NCBI GenBank assembly: GCA_965178125.1
Contig: OZ237743.1
Location: forward strand, 310,001 to 374,000
Source: Bilabrum cf. latius
Lineage: Eukaryota > Bigyra: Bicosoecida > Bigyra > Bicosoecida
Reading direction: 5' to 3'
DNA: 64,000 nt
Made by a program: the position numbers and the translations under genes. The notes below the pieces were generated by a model that saw only the letters and a program-made list of their open reading frames with translations, had not been told where the DNA came from and searched no databases. This document shows positions 55,639-64,000 of the stretch, in pieces. The stretch's first letter is position 1. The number at the start of each line of letters is the position of its first letter.

Positions 55639-56814
55639 ATGTCCGTCTCTAATCTATTAGTGCCGAACTCATATAGGTTGTATTGTCAGAGTATAACACC
55701 CGTTGAAGGTGGTGGAGGTGGCGGAACACCGAGTCTATCAAGTGTTCTACAGGTGGGAAATGATGCTGGAAATACTACAATCACAAATGTTGCCCTTCCA
55801 GTCAATAACCAAGATGTTGCTACGAAGCAATATGTGGATTCCACGAGTGGCGGAGGAGGTGGTGGAGGAGTAACACCAAACCTAACTGCTGTGCTGACAC
55901 AAAGTGGAGACGCGGGAAACCTTACCATATCAAATCTAAAGTCTCTGCGAATGGCAACAGGAGGCAACGGGGAAATCCAAACACCTTTTTCGGGGAACGC
56001 CTCTTTGGGATACACCCGTTAGACAGATGAAAGTGCTTTGTTTGAATACTATGCGAACTATGGAACGGGAAGTAAGAACCCTATGACACGACTTTATACA
56101 GGAAACGGGAACGAAGATGGAACGAACGCCGAATTTATGGTGTATGGGACAATTGAGTCTAACAAAGGGGTCATGGGGGGTATGACGCTCACAGGTGCGA
56201 TTGACGGAGATAAACAAAGAGAACAACCCACCATCACACTTCAAACCACACCAAGTCCTCTCAAGAACCAAATAGAGGGAAGGAATACAAATGGAACTCC
56301 AGCAAACAACTTCATTCAATTCTGGATTGATGATGGTAGTGGAAATCTGGTAGGCACAGCACAGATACGTGGAGATGGAACTATGTTCGTGTAGAATGGA
56401 GTTGTTCCTTTCACGGGAGCACACGTGGGAACGCTGGGAAGCGGTCCGAAACCAAAGATTGGGTAGGTTATGTCAGTAAGAACTGCGACGGTAAACGATG
56501 TGTCTAATTGCGAGTTTTCATTCAGGGTTTGCGATCACACAAGCGTTCCATTTGGAGTCTTTAGCGGAGAGGGAAAGGATGGGGAAATACGGGTGAATTC
56601 CGTGGGAGAAGGTGCTGTCCTTTGTCTGCGAGATGACAGCGTTCCTATTTTGGCAGGGGACTATCTGTCTATCTCAAGAACGAAAAAAGGATATGTGGAA
56701 AAGTCCAGGAGTTCTCAATTTTCTAAATGGGTCGTTGGGAAAGCAATCGTAGATGTTGAGTGGGACGACGAGGAGGAGGAAAAGTTAATTCCAGTGGTAT
56801 ATTATTGCGGATAA
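55639..56814 (+). CDS. Fibre-like protein (inner element)
   Basis: 391 residues, three TAGs as Gln, TAA stop. Starts MSVSNLLVPNSYRLYCQSIT, an anchor-like segment shared with the next gene. Two repeats of the type VGNDAGNTTITNVALPVNNQ then DVATKQYVDS, separated by Gly runs, are typical of phage tail-fibre shafts. The C-terminal domain (CDHTSVPFGVFSG, NSVGEGAVLCLRDDS, KLIPVVYYCG) is shared with the outer element's split fibre gene. A trimeric receptor-binding spike is the likely role. Confidence 0.7.
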
Positions 56815-56848
56815 ACGAAAAAAGCGGAGACTATAGTATATACACAAT

Positions 56849-57373
56849 ATGAGTCTTTCCAACATCCTTCAAGACAACAGTTTCGCACTCAAGTGTGCTT
56901 CTCTCACGACTGAAGCAATCTATGGACTACAAGGAAAGGATTTGACGATTCAAACCACAAGGGCGGATTCTGGCGACGATGGATATGCTGTGGTGCTGAA
57001 AGCGTCAAATTCTACCACTACTGAAACGTGTGATATTCGGTTTGGAAATGGCGAGCTTGGAACAGCCTCGGCTCGTATTTACGCAAGGCAAGGCGGACAA
57101 ACTCAACAAGATGACATAGATGGGTCGTATTTCCTTGGTGGGTATTGTGTTCTTTCCAAAGGGGGGGCGGGTCTTGGTCTTCCAGTAAGGACTGCGACCT
57201 AGATTGGAGACTCCACGGATACTTGTAATAAAACAGGTCGTCCAGAAGACACAAAACGAGCGGGTGTGCTTCTGTTTAATTCTACAGATTCTATTGTGAT
57301 GGTTTCCGTAGGTGATGACTCTACGAGTGCTTGGAAGGAAGTGGGTGGAACAACCACCATAACACCATCATGA
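56849..57373 (+). CDS. Second spike- or fibre-like protein (inner element)
   Basis: 174 residues, one TAG as Gln, TGA stop. N-terminal MSLSNILQDNSFALKCASLT matches the start of the preceding fibre (SN-L/I-L, NS, L-x-C-x-S). The rest is beta-rich (LTIQTTRADSGDDGYAVVLK). A common capsid anchor on two different heads suggests two alternative or combined spikes. ATG follows CTATAGTATATACACAAT. Convergent with the polymerase gene. Confidence 0.6.
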
Positions 57374-57467
57374 TGTATCTCCAAAGAACCCTAAGGGCTT
57401 TTTGTAGAATACCTATCCGGTAGTTCAATACAATCACTATTGTAAGGAAATCATTCTATTGACTCCT

Positions 57468-59312
57468 TCACTATAGGAACACCTTTTTCTTCGCGTGAGT
57501 AATCACACACTCCCCCTGAGTCTCTAATTTCCACTCTCCGAGGTTTTCCGAGAGTTTCAAGGGGATTTCCACATCGCTCACAAATCCGTCCGTATTCACA
57601 TAGTGGATTCTATCTAGGTGCGGTTCTATCACCTTGGAAAGTTTCCGCCGACCAAATGCTGTTAGGAAAGGGCCTAGACGAGCATAGCAAGTTCTATAGG
57701 TATATGTTTGTGTCGCTAGAATGCCTTTTACCCTTCTTCCACCGTCCTACATGAAGGCGTCCTTAAGCGTTCTGAAGTCCACAACTTCGTCGTCGCTGGA
57801 AATGGTCTTTACTACCTAATTCTTTTGACACAACGCACCCCATACAGAATTAAGCAGTTGTTTTGCTGTTTTAAATCCTTTCTTTTTATATCCAAAGAGT
57901 CGCTCCACCAAACCCTTGAAGAGACTGACTGCCTTGATTCGCCTGTCTTTCTCGTAGATTAGGGCATTCGCCTGACCGTCTTGAATGATGGAAAAGGTCG
58001 CCCCTGTTTCCTACGCCCTTACTATATCGTGGTGAGTCCAATAATCGTTTTTGCGTGGCTGGATAAGCTTGGGATTTAGGTGTTCCACCTTTACCCTGTA
58101 AATCCCGAATTTCCAACCGAAGTCCTCTGGGGTCTGGGAAAGCGTCTGGAAATCTCCGGAAAGGATTGGAAACTACATCTATGACTTCAATATGCTTGGA
58201 TAGAAGCTATTCATGTCGTATTGGTATGCTTTCTCCAGTTTCGTGTCGTTGTTCGCCCAGTTCAGTCCGCCACCAGACGCCTTGGAAATCCACTCCGCCT
58301 CTTTGCGCCCCAAAGGCTCGGCTGGGAAAAGCTTGGAAAACTTGGAAAAGTAATGCTTTACGTAGTAGGAAGGTCTATATCCATATTTAGATAGATCCAT
58401 ATACCCACCAGTCTCTTGAGAGAGTGTCTCGGCGTCCTCGTGGATTCGCCTCCAGGTCGGTTCTAGGTCTTCCTCTACAGAGACTTTCCAAAGACTCTTT
58501 GTATGTATATCTGTTCTTAATCGTGATTCAATATGTCTAGTTGCTCCGTCATACATGATATATTCGCTTTCCGCCTTTTTCCAGTAGGTGATTAGGCGAA
58601 CTGACTCCTTCGTGGGAATACACATTAAATCTTTCTGGGATTCTGGGGAAATGAACTCGTAATGTCCGTTTGTAAGGGAGATGCTCGCCAAGGGGTCGTA
58701 AGACTTTCCAGATGTGTAGGAAAAGTCTCCAGTCAGATGAATGCGGATCTTCAGGTAATCCTCTACCTCGGGAATTCTCTTGTAGTGGATTGGTTCGCTC
58801 CGTCCTAGGTTCAGTTGGGACTTTAGCTGGGCGGGGGAAATCCTATGGAAACCACTTTTATACTTGCCATTTACCTTCTTGTTTCCTCTAAATCCTACTT
58901 GGAAGGGAAAAGCCTTCTTTAGGGCGTTATACAGACAGTCGTTATTCTCGTCCTTTCCGCCCCTCGGATTGTCCTTGGGAAGCAAAAGAAGTTCAAATGT
59001 GTTTAGTCTGCGGTGTTCCTACTCATCTACATCCTCGTCTTCGTATCCCTTCCACAGAGAGGTAGTTTCCTTCAAGTCTTCCGTGGTGATCCAAGCACTC
59101 CTTGTCCGCCACCCTTCCTCCACAAAATTGAGGTTTATCTTGAACTTGTATCCGTCAAAGGGATTCTCTCCGTCCTCGTCGTAGTCCTTGATAAAATCCA
59201 TCACATCCTTTACAGTGATTAGCTCGTCCGCATGGAACCTAACGCTCCAAATTGGAACGCCGTTGAGTCTCAAGTTGGTCCTCTCGGGTTCGCCGAAATC
59301 AATCTCAACCAT
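57468..59312 (-). CDS. polB: Family B DNA polymerase, protein-primed type (inner element)
   Basis: 614 residues with seven TAGs as Gln, the last directly before the TGA stop. Motif A QYDMNSFYPS (about 366), motif B KQLLNSVWGAL (about 485) and motif C YVNTDGF (about 571). As in the outer polymerase, motif B has Trp for Tyr and motif C has Asn in the first acidic place, so both belong to one variant lineage. The N-terminal part includes VEDYLKIRIHLTGDFSYT, also shared. It would replicate the linear genome from a terminal protein. Promoter-like TAGTCTATAGTATATTATA lies upstream. Confidence 0.88.
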
Positions 59313-59453
59313 TCTAGAGTATATAATATACTATAGACTACCAAATTATACTTAATGTGTGAGCCTCACGATGCCCTTCCGTGGGCAGACTACGGGTGAA
59401 ACGAGAAGCAACGCTTCTCCGCTATGGGTTTTGCTGTCCTTTTCTGAAAAGGA

Positions 59454-61136
59454 TTACGCCTCGTCAATTTTACACAGAGACAGTTTCAGAGATTTCCCAC
59501 GCTTTCCAAGGGGTTTTCCTTTGGGTTTTGGTGGGTTTTCCTTCATCCATGCGGTGATTGCTACACATGACTCGGCCGACAGTTTCTTCTATGTTTTCCT
59601 GTGGAAAAGCTAATTGTCGTCCATTTCCCTCTCCAGTTCCAACTCTTCTATGCGTTCCGTTTGCTCCTGTAGTTTCTTCTACATTTCCTATAGTTGTTCT
59701 CGTAGCAGTTCCACCTCGGTCTTGGCTTTCTCTACCTCTGCTTCTTGGCGGAGAGCTTTGAACTTCTTCCGAAACCCTTCCAATAGGTCTTTGTGCTTAA
59801 CCTTAAACTCTTGTTTTCTCTGTGAGTTCATCGTGGAATACACACCTACTTCCGCCAACTGTTCCTTAATCTTCGGCGTGGAGAGGTTCTTGATTTGTCC
59901 CTTCAGTTCGTCCTTTAGGTAGTTGCGGAAGGCCATCACGGAAATGTGGAAATCTTTTCTCTCGTCCAACCACTCTTCCTTTAGCGTCCGCAGGATAGGG
60001 TGTGCCCCTTGTAAAATCCCCTTATGGAAATTCTAGGATTTCGGAGCGTATAGTCCCTTGAACTCAGGTGAGTCGTCGTAGACTTTCGCGAGGTATAGGA
60101 AGAACGCCCTCGCCACCTCTTTGCTCTCCGTTGCTTCCTTGAGTTTCTTAAAGTATTCCTTGTCGCCTTTCCTGGATGTGTTTACATCCAACACGCAATA
60201 TCTGCGGATTTCCTCTGTAATTTTGATGGGTGCGTCGTTCGTGTCAATAACGAGGTTGAAGGTGTTGGGACGGCTCTCGGTCTTGACGAATTTCTCATTA
60301 CAGGAAAAGGTCTTCTCGGTAATTAGATTGCGTAGGGTCGCCTACATAGCGTTCCATCTAGTATTGGAAGCTTTTGGAATCTCATTGAAGTTCACAAGTA
60401 GTTTTCCATCTAGGATAGAGTTGAAGGCATCGGGCTGAAGCATGGCGTTCGTGAGCGTCTGGAGCGTCAGGGTGTATCCAAGGAGTTTTCTCATAAGGAA
60501 CGTAATGATGATAGATTTACCAGTTCCCTACGGAGACTTTAGATACAGGGCGGTCTGGAGTTTTTCCCCGCCTACAATCACGTGTGCCAGCCACTTCATC
60601 ACGAAGTCAAACTGGGTGTCGTCCTCGCTCGTCCAGACCTTGTGGATATGTTCGGAAATACGAATCACGCCTTCCCGTGCGTCTTCAGGCACGTCTTCTA
60701 GGTTTCCGCAGTTTTCCCGAGTCATCAGGGGTTTTCCCATGAGGTTAATCGTTTGCTTCTCGTAGTCCACAGTGGGTGCGTTGAATCGTCTCACCACCCG
60801 AAAAACATCTGTGTTCTCGTTAAAGAACCAATCACGAGCAGACCAATCCTTCACCTTCCTATTGTTTACCATTCGGTAGATACAGTGTCCGCCAATTAGG
60901 TAGTTCTCGCTGATGTTTCGGTTCGCCAAGAACTACCAAACTGGTTTCTAGGGATTCTCGTCGGAAATGTTCTAGCGGTTCAGTTCATCCCCCTAGAGGA
61001 AATACACGCCTCCACCTTGGTCGTGGGTGCGGTAGAAATATTGTTGAATGTATTTGATACAATCCTCCTGATTTCCAGTATCACAGAGTTGCTTGAGGGT
61101 TCTGGCGGAAAAGGCAACGGTTGGCATCTGAGACAT
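59454..61136 (-). CDS. Superfamily 3 helicase (inner element)
   Basis: 560 residues with eleven TAGs as Gln, TAA stop. Walker A reads KSP-TAG-GTGKSIII (TAG at 60528-60530), where Gln is common in such helicases. Walker B is KLLVNFNEIP, motif C NTFNLVIDTND, then an Arg-rich segment EEIRRYCVLDV. The C-terminal third is a Gln/Glu/Lys coiled coil. It would unwind the genome in replication. The N-terminal 75 residues have four TAGs within 25 codons. Promoter-like TAGTATATAGTATAACC lies upstream. Confidence 0.85.
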
Positions 61137-61347
61137 TTTCTGTTGGTTATACTATATACTACCAAAATATACTTAAGTGCTGATGCGTCAATTTTCCAGA
61201 GAGTCATCTGAGACATTTCCAGAGATTTTCAGAGGTTTCCAAAGATTTCCAAGAGATTTCCATAGCTTTCCAACGATTGGAAAAATATAGGTAGTGCGTT
61301 AGTCTTAAGGTATGGAATTTTCCCCACTCATCTTCATTGTTCGCCAC

Positions 61348-62427
61348 TTATGTCAGGTCTATTGGGGCTATCCCAAACTCCGCTGGAAGTTGCTTTTTGG
61401 CGTCTTCTAGGGTTTCCCACGTCCAATCCTTTTCGTTTGGAAGACCGTCCCATTCCACTTTGACTCTCGTTGGTTCTCGGGTATGGACTTTCTTCATATC
61501 CTTTCTGCGGATTGCCTTGGTGTTGTGGAGCTCATCGTCGTCAATTATCTATAGTTCTTCCTTTGTGTAGGCTACTTTGTGTTTCTAATCCACGACATAT
61601 AAAGGGGGCTACCCTGGTCGCAGAAGCACCTTGGTAATTTGTCGCTCGGTCGGGTCGTAGCGTAAATCACTGGCTCTAAATGAACCCATGAGTTTCTTGG
61701 AGAGTTTGTAGGCCTCTCTAGGTTCTTCCAATGGAATCCTAACAATTGTTCCCTTTTCCAAGATATCGCAAGCCTTTCCCCTACAGTGGGTCGCTCCAAA
61801 GTCAGTCGTGGGAATGGGTGGGTTTTCTTTGAGTTTCTCTTTCTGGAATTCGTTGTAATCATTGACAATCGTAGGTATTAAATCCACCCAACGTCGTTCT
61901 ACTTTTCCCTTGGCTATTTCCTCTACATTCTGGACGGAATTGATGACGATTCCAAACAGCTTGTTTAGGTTTTCCACCACGGCCTGTTGTTTGTGTCGCC
62001 CTGGCTTGTTTCGGCGCACGTAAATAGGCCTTTCCTATTCTTGTAGGTGCCTTGCCAATTCGTTAAATTCATTTCCGTTGTCTATTTCTAGCCTCACGGT
62101 GGGTTGCTAGACATTTCCCCGCATGAATATCTAGAGAGCTTTTTCATAGGTTTCTTTCTGGGTTTTCTTCAATAGCGGTTCTGCGTCTATTAATTTGGTG
62201 TGTAAATCCACAGCAGTTAAAAGGTATTTATATCCTTGGTCGTTCGGCAATTGGAGTAAATCCATCTGAACGACTGCGTTTGGCTGCGGGACGTTCACCT
62301 TGGGTCTGTTCTTGCCCTTGGGTTTCTTTGGGCGTTTCATTAAATTGCGGATTCTAGAGTCCTAGGGTATGTGAACCCCTTGGAGAACATATTGGAGAAC
62401 ATTCGGGTATTCTTTCAGGATTTCCAT
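61348..62427 (-). CDS. INT: Retroviral-type (RVE) integrase with chromodomain-like tail (inner element)
   Basis: 359 residues with seven TAGs as Gln, TAA stop. The DDE triad is Asp in VVQMDLLQL (about 55), Asp in LEIDNGNEF (about 116) and Glu in AVVENLNKL (about 152). The last two are exactly 35 residues apart when one TAG is counted as an amino acid (DD35E). The C-terminal segment VKVEWDGLPNEKDWTWETLE resembles a chromodomain, as in many Polinton integrases, which could guide target choice. It starts just inside the right inverted repeat at TTATAGTAAATG. Confidence 0.88.
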
Positions 62428-63022
62428 TTACTATAAGGGTCGGTAGGGAAACCGTGGGAAAATCTTGGGAAATGGTGGGATACCTTGGGAAACACCAGGG
62501 ACTTCTTTGGAAAAGGTGGGATTTCTTTGGATGCTGTATGAAATTGATTGGAAACCGAGGGGAAACCTTGGGAAAGTCTTGGGAACCTTCGCTTCGGAGA
62601 AAGACCAGACGTTCCCTCGGCTCCCGTCTTGACTCTAGATGGAGACCGATGTAGAAACTCTTCAGTAAGTCTAAAATTGAGTTTTGCCCTGCGAAGTAGG
62701 GACAAATTCGTTCCTTCGGCTCCCGTATCCCTCTAACAGCAAACACAGGGATGTTTTTGGGAGGCCGTTGGATTCTTCAAATTTCTTCTGACACTTTTAT
62801 AAAAACATCTCTGTCATTGCTGTAGGAGAAATATAGGAGTAGTAATAAAAGATAAACTTTAAATTCCCCTACTTTGTAGGAGATAAAAAGTAGTCTGTTT
62901 TATGAGACATGGACTATGAGACACGCTACGGAATTCTACTAGGAGACTAAAGAGTAGTAGAGAGGCGCGAAGCGTCTCCTCTATATTGCTGTGGAGCCCC
63001 GCTCATCACACTTGACCCCCCC
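62428..63022. repeat. Right terminal inverted repeat of the inner element
   Basis: Reverse complement of 45303-45909: near-perfect over the outer 450 bases and looser over the inner 150. It ends in seven C that run into the C of the target duplication. Differences from the left copy include TACTACTCTTTAG versus TACTCCTCTTAAG. Confidence 0.9.
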
Positions 63023-63028
63023 CATTCT
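63023..63028. repeat. Target-site duplication CATTCT, right copy
   Basis: Matches 45297-45302. Its first C merges with the poly-C end of the element, which leaves the exact boundary ambiguous by one base. Confidence 0.9.
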
Positions 63029-63254
63029 TTCCTAAGTAAATTCTTCCATTACCGCCATCACTGGTAATGAATGGTACACCTTTTCCGTCAGCTTGACTGA
63101 AAGAAATTCCAGCATTGCTTGCCAAGTCTCCATTACCATCAAGTGTTGATATTAAATTAAAACGATTAGTATTTATAATACTATGACCTTGGCAATCTAA
63201 TTGTTTGGCTATATTTAAATAACCGATGGTTGAAAAGGGCATATTATCCGACAT
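63023..63254 (-). pseudogene. Fibre-like gene of the outer element, N-terminal part
   Basis: ATG at 63254 (MSDNMPFSTIGYLNIAKQLD) to the insertion point after RIYLGKN. The 3' part is 44800-45302. The two parts joined over a single CATTCT give 243 codons ending in TAA with no stop inside. An accidental extension into the inverted repeat ends in TGA at 63006-63008. Confidence 0.85.
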
Positions 63255-63283
63255 ATTACAAGACTATAGATTATTTTTTTAAA

Positions 63284-64000
63284 TTAAGGTGGAGCCGATA
63301 TGGGGTCAAGTGGTGTGGGTGGTAAGTTGGCAGCGGTTATATTCCCCATAACTACTAAATTACCATTTGTTAAGTTCAGGCGGAATAAATTAAATTGACT
63401 TAACTTATCAGTTATGCGGATATGGTTATCATCATCACATTCAATGAAACATTTTATATCACCATTGTTCTGAATAGCAATTTGAGAACCGGCTTGAAAA
63501 GTTGTAGCATCAATAAAATTGGCATTTACTATATTATTATTGCCAGCATCATCACCAACAGTTAAAACTTGGGTTAGATTCTGAGGACTTCCACCTCCTC
63601 CCGATTGTGAATCAACATAAGCTTTTGTGGCTACATCCTGAGCATTGGTAGGATTCCCTATATTTACGATTGATTGACCTCCTCCGTCATTTCCTTGATT
63701 TAATACTTGGGTAAGATTCTTATTAGAAGCATTATCAACATATGATTTAGTTGCGGCATCCGTTGAATCTGAGGGTTGTGAGAGGTTTTTGATTTGCTGA
63801 TTTCCCGCATCGTTTCCAACGGTTAACACTTGGGATAGATTCTGAGAACTTCCTCCGCCACCCGATTGTGAATCAACATAAGCTTTTGTGGCTACATCTT
63901 GGTCATTAGTTGGGTCATTGACATCAGTTATTTTGTTATTTCCTGCCGAATTTCCAACGGCTAACACTTGGGTTAAATTTTGATTGGTTCCTCCGCTTCC
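63284..64000 (-). CDS. Fibre shaft-like protein of the outer element, 5' end outside window
   Basis: The frame is open from the window edge to TAA at 63284-63286, without TAG. At least four repeats of the type VGNDAGNQQIKNL...DVATKAYVDSQSGGGGS are separated by Gly-rich hinges, as in phage tail-fibre shafts and in the inner fibre at 55639. The C-terminal part ends in ITAANLPPTPLDPISAPP. It lies 29 bases upstream of the split fibre gene on the same strand, so shaft and head may be made from one transcript. Confidence 0.75.
   Translation of the reverse strand, partial: GSGGTNQNLTQVLAVGNSAGNNKITDVNDPTNDQDVATKAYVDSQSGGGGSSQNLSQVLTVGNDAGNQQIKNLSQPSDSTDAATKSYVDNASNKNLTQVLNQGNDGGGQSIVNIGNPTNAQDVATKAYVDSQSGGGGSPQNLTQVLTVGDDAGNNNIVNANFIDATTFQAGSQIAIQNNGDIKCFIECDDDNHIRITDKLSQFNLFRLNLTNGNLVVMGNITAANLPPTPLDPISAPP

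Larger units (their letters stand above)
45303..63022. mobile_element. Inner Polinton (Maverick), complete, 17,720 bp
   Basis: Defined by inverted terminal repeats of about 600 bp, a 6-bp target duplication and 16 genes. It encodes the full Polinton core: retroviral-type integrase, protein-primed-type DNA polymerase B, SF3 helicase, packaging ATPase, adenain-type protease, penton and major capsid protein, plus fibre-like proteins. All genes are free of stops only if TAG is Gln (about 70 TAGs by hand count); stops are TAA or TGA. With capsid, protease and packaging genes intact by eye, it could form virions and may be active. It lies within the fibre gene of another viral element. Confidence 0.92.
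39684..64000. mobile_element. Outer Polinton-like viral element, right end outside window
   Basis: Base composition drops sharply from GC-rich host to AT-rich at 39684-39950. The element brings a D5-like helicase, a winged-helix-type protein, a protein-primed-type DNA polymerase B and fibre-like genes, and it starts with a poly-C run. It interrupts a host LRR gene. The inner element (45303-63022) is inserted in it, so the visible outer sequence is 39684-45302 plus 63023-64000. The capsid, ATPase and integrase genes expected for this group would lie to the right. All five visible stops are TAA. Confidence 0.8.

Noticed and set aside
45303-63022. Reading the many TAGs as pseudogene decay of the inner element
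   Set aside because: Only TAG interrupts the frames. TAA, TGA and frameshifts are absent inside about 4,900 codons, which random decay would not produce.
39684-64000. A suppressor tRNA-Gln(CUA) or other tRNA gene carried by the viral elements
   Set aside because: I looked for cloverleaf-like segments in the longer non-coding stretches and saw none I could support. A tRNA scan would be decisive.

Overview
The window is nuclear DNA of a microbial eukaryote that I cannot name. It shows GC-rich genes with a predicted GT-AG intron, an AATAAA signal, a tyrosine-recombinase retroelement, and two Polinton-type viral elements, one nested in the other. The main result is a genetic code in which TAG is read as glutamine, with TAA and TGA as stops. 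Read with the standard code, almost every gene here looks broken by TAG. With TAG = Gln they become long continuous frames. Aligned paralogues in the window swap TAG with CAG or CAA at the same codon, and TAG sits at glutamines expected in conserved motifs of the reverse transcriptase and the viral helicase.

Host part, about 1-39,683. A 5'-truncated PINK1-like kinase (2-1468) is followed by a tandem array with a period of about 10.35 kb. A full unit holds two leucine-rich-repeat-like paralogues on the + strand (called LRR-A and LRR-B here, each predicted to have a 75-nt first exon and a short intron), a 1250-residue subtilisin-family gene on the - strand, and a - strand gene with a SAM-like C-terminus (called SAM-tail here). 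Units 1 and 2 are almost identical by eye. Unit 3 lacks LRR-B, and its subtilase is split by a 4.19-kb tyrosine-recombinase retrotransposon (27454-31644) with split direct repeats. Unit 4 is cut off inside LRR-B by a viral element. A chimeric remnant at 1609-2620 joins a subtilase fragment to a SAM-tail gene.

Viral part, 39,684-64,000. The outer element is AT-rich and continues past the right edge. It carries a D5-like helicase, a winged-helix-type protein, a protein-primed-type DNA polymerase B and fibre-like genes. All five stops I can read are TAA and I see no in-frame TAG. Inside its fibre gene sits a complete 17,720-bp inner element (45303-63022), with inverted terminal repeats of about 600 bp and a 6-bp target-site duplication (CATTCT). 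Counting one copy of the duplication restores the outer fibre frame exactly (243 codons). The inner element has 16 genes: integrase, SF3 helicase, DNA polymerase B, packaging ATPase, cysteine protease, penton, major capsid protein, fibres, a zinc-finger protein and several unrecognised proteins. These genes contain about 70 in-frame TAG codons by hand count and end only in TAA or TGA. Many start just downstream of a TATAGTATA-like motif.

How it fits together: the inner element has the gene set of an autonomous, virion-forming Polinton (replication, integration, capsid maturation and packaging) and is written in the recoded code of its host. The outer element shows no recoding in the part visible here. 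It was hit by the inner element after it had itself entered a host LRR gene, or while it was still a free genome.
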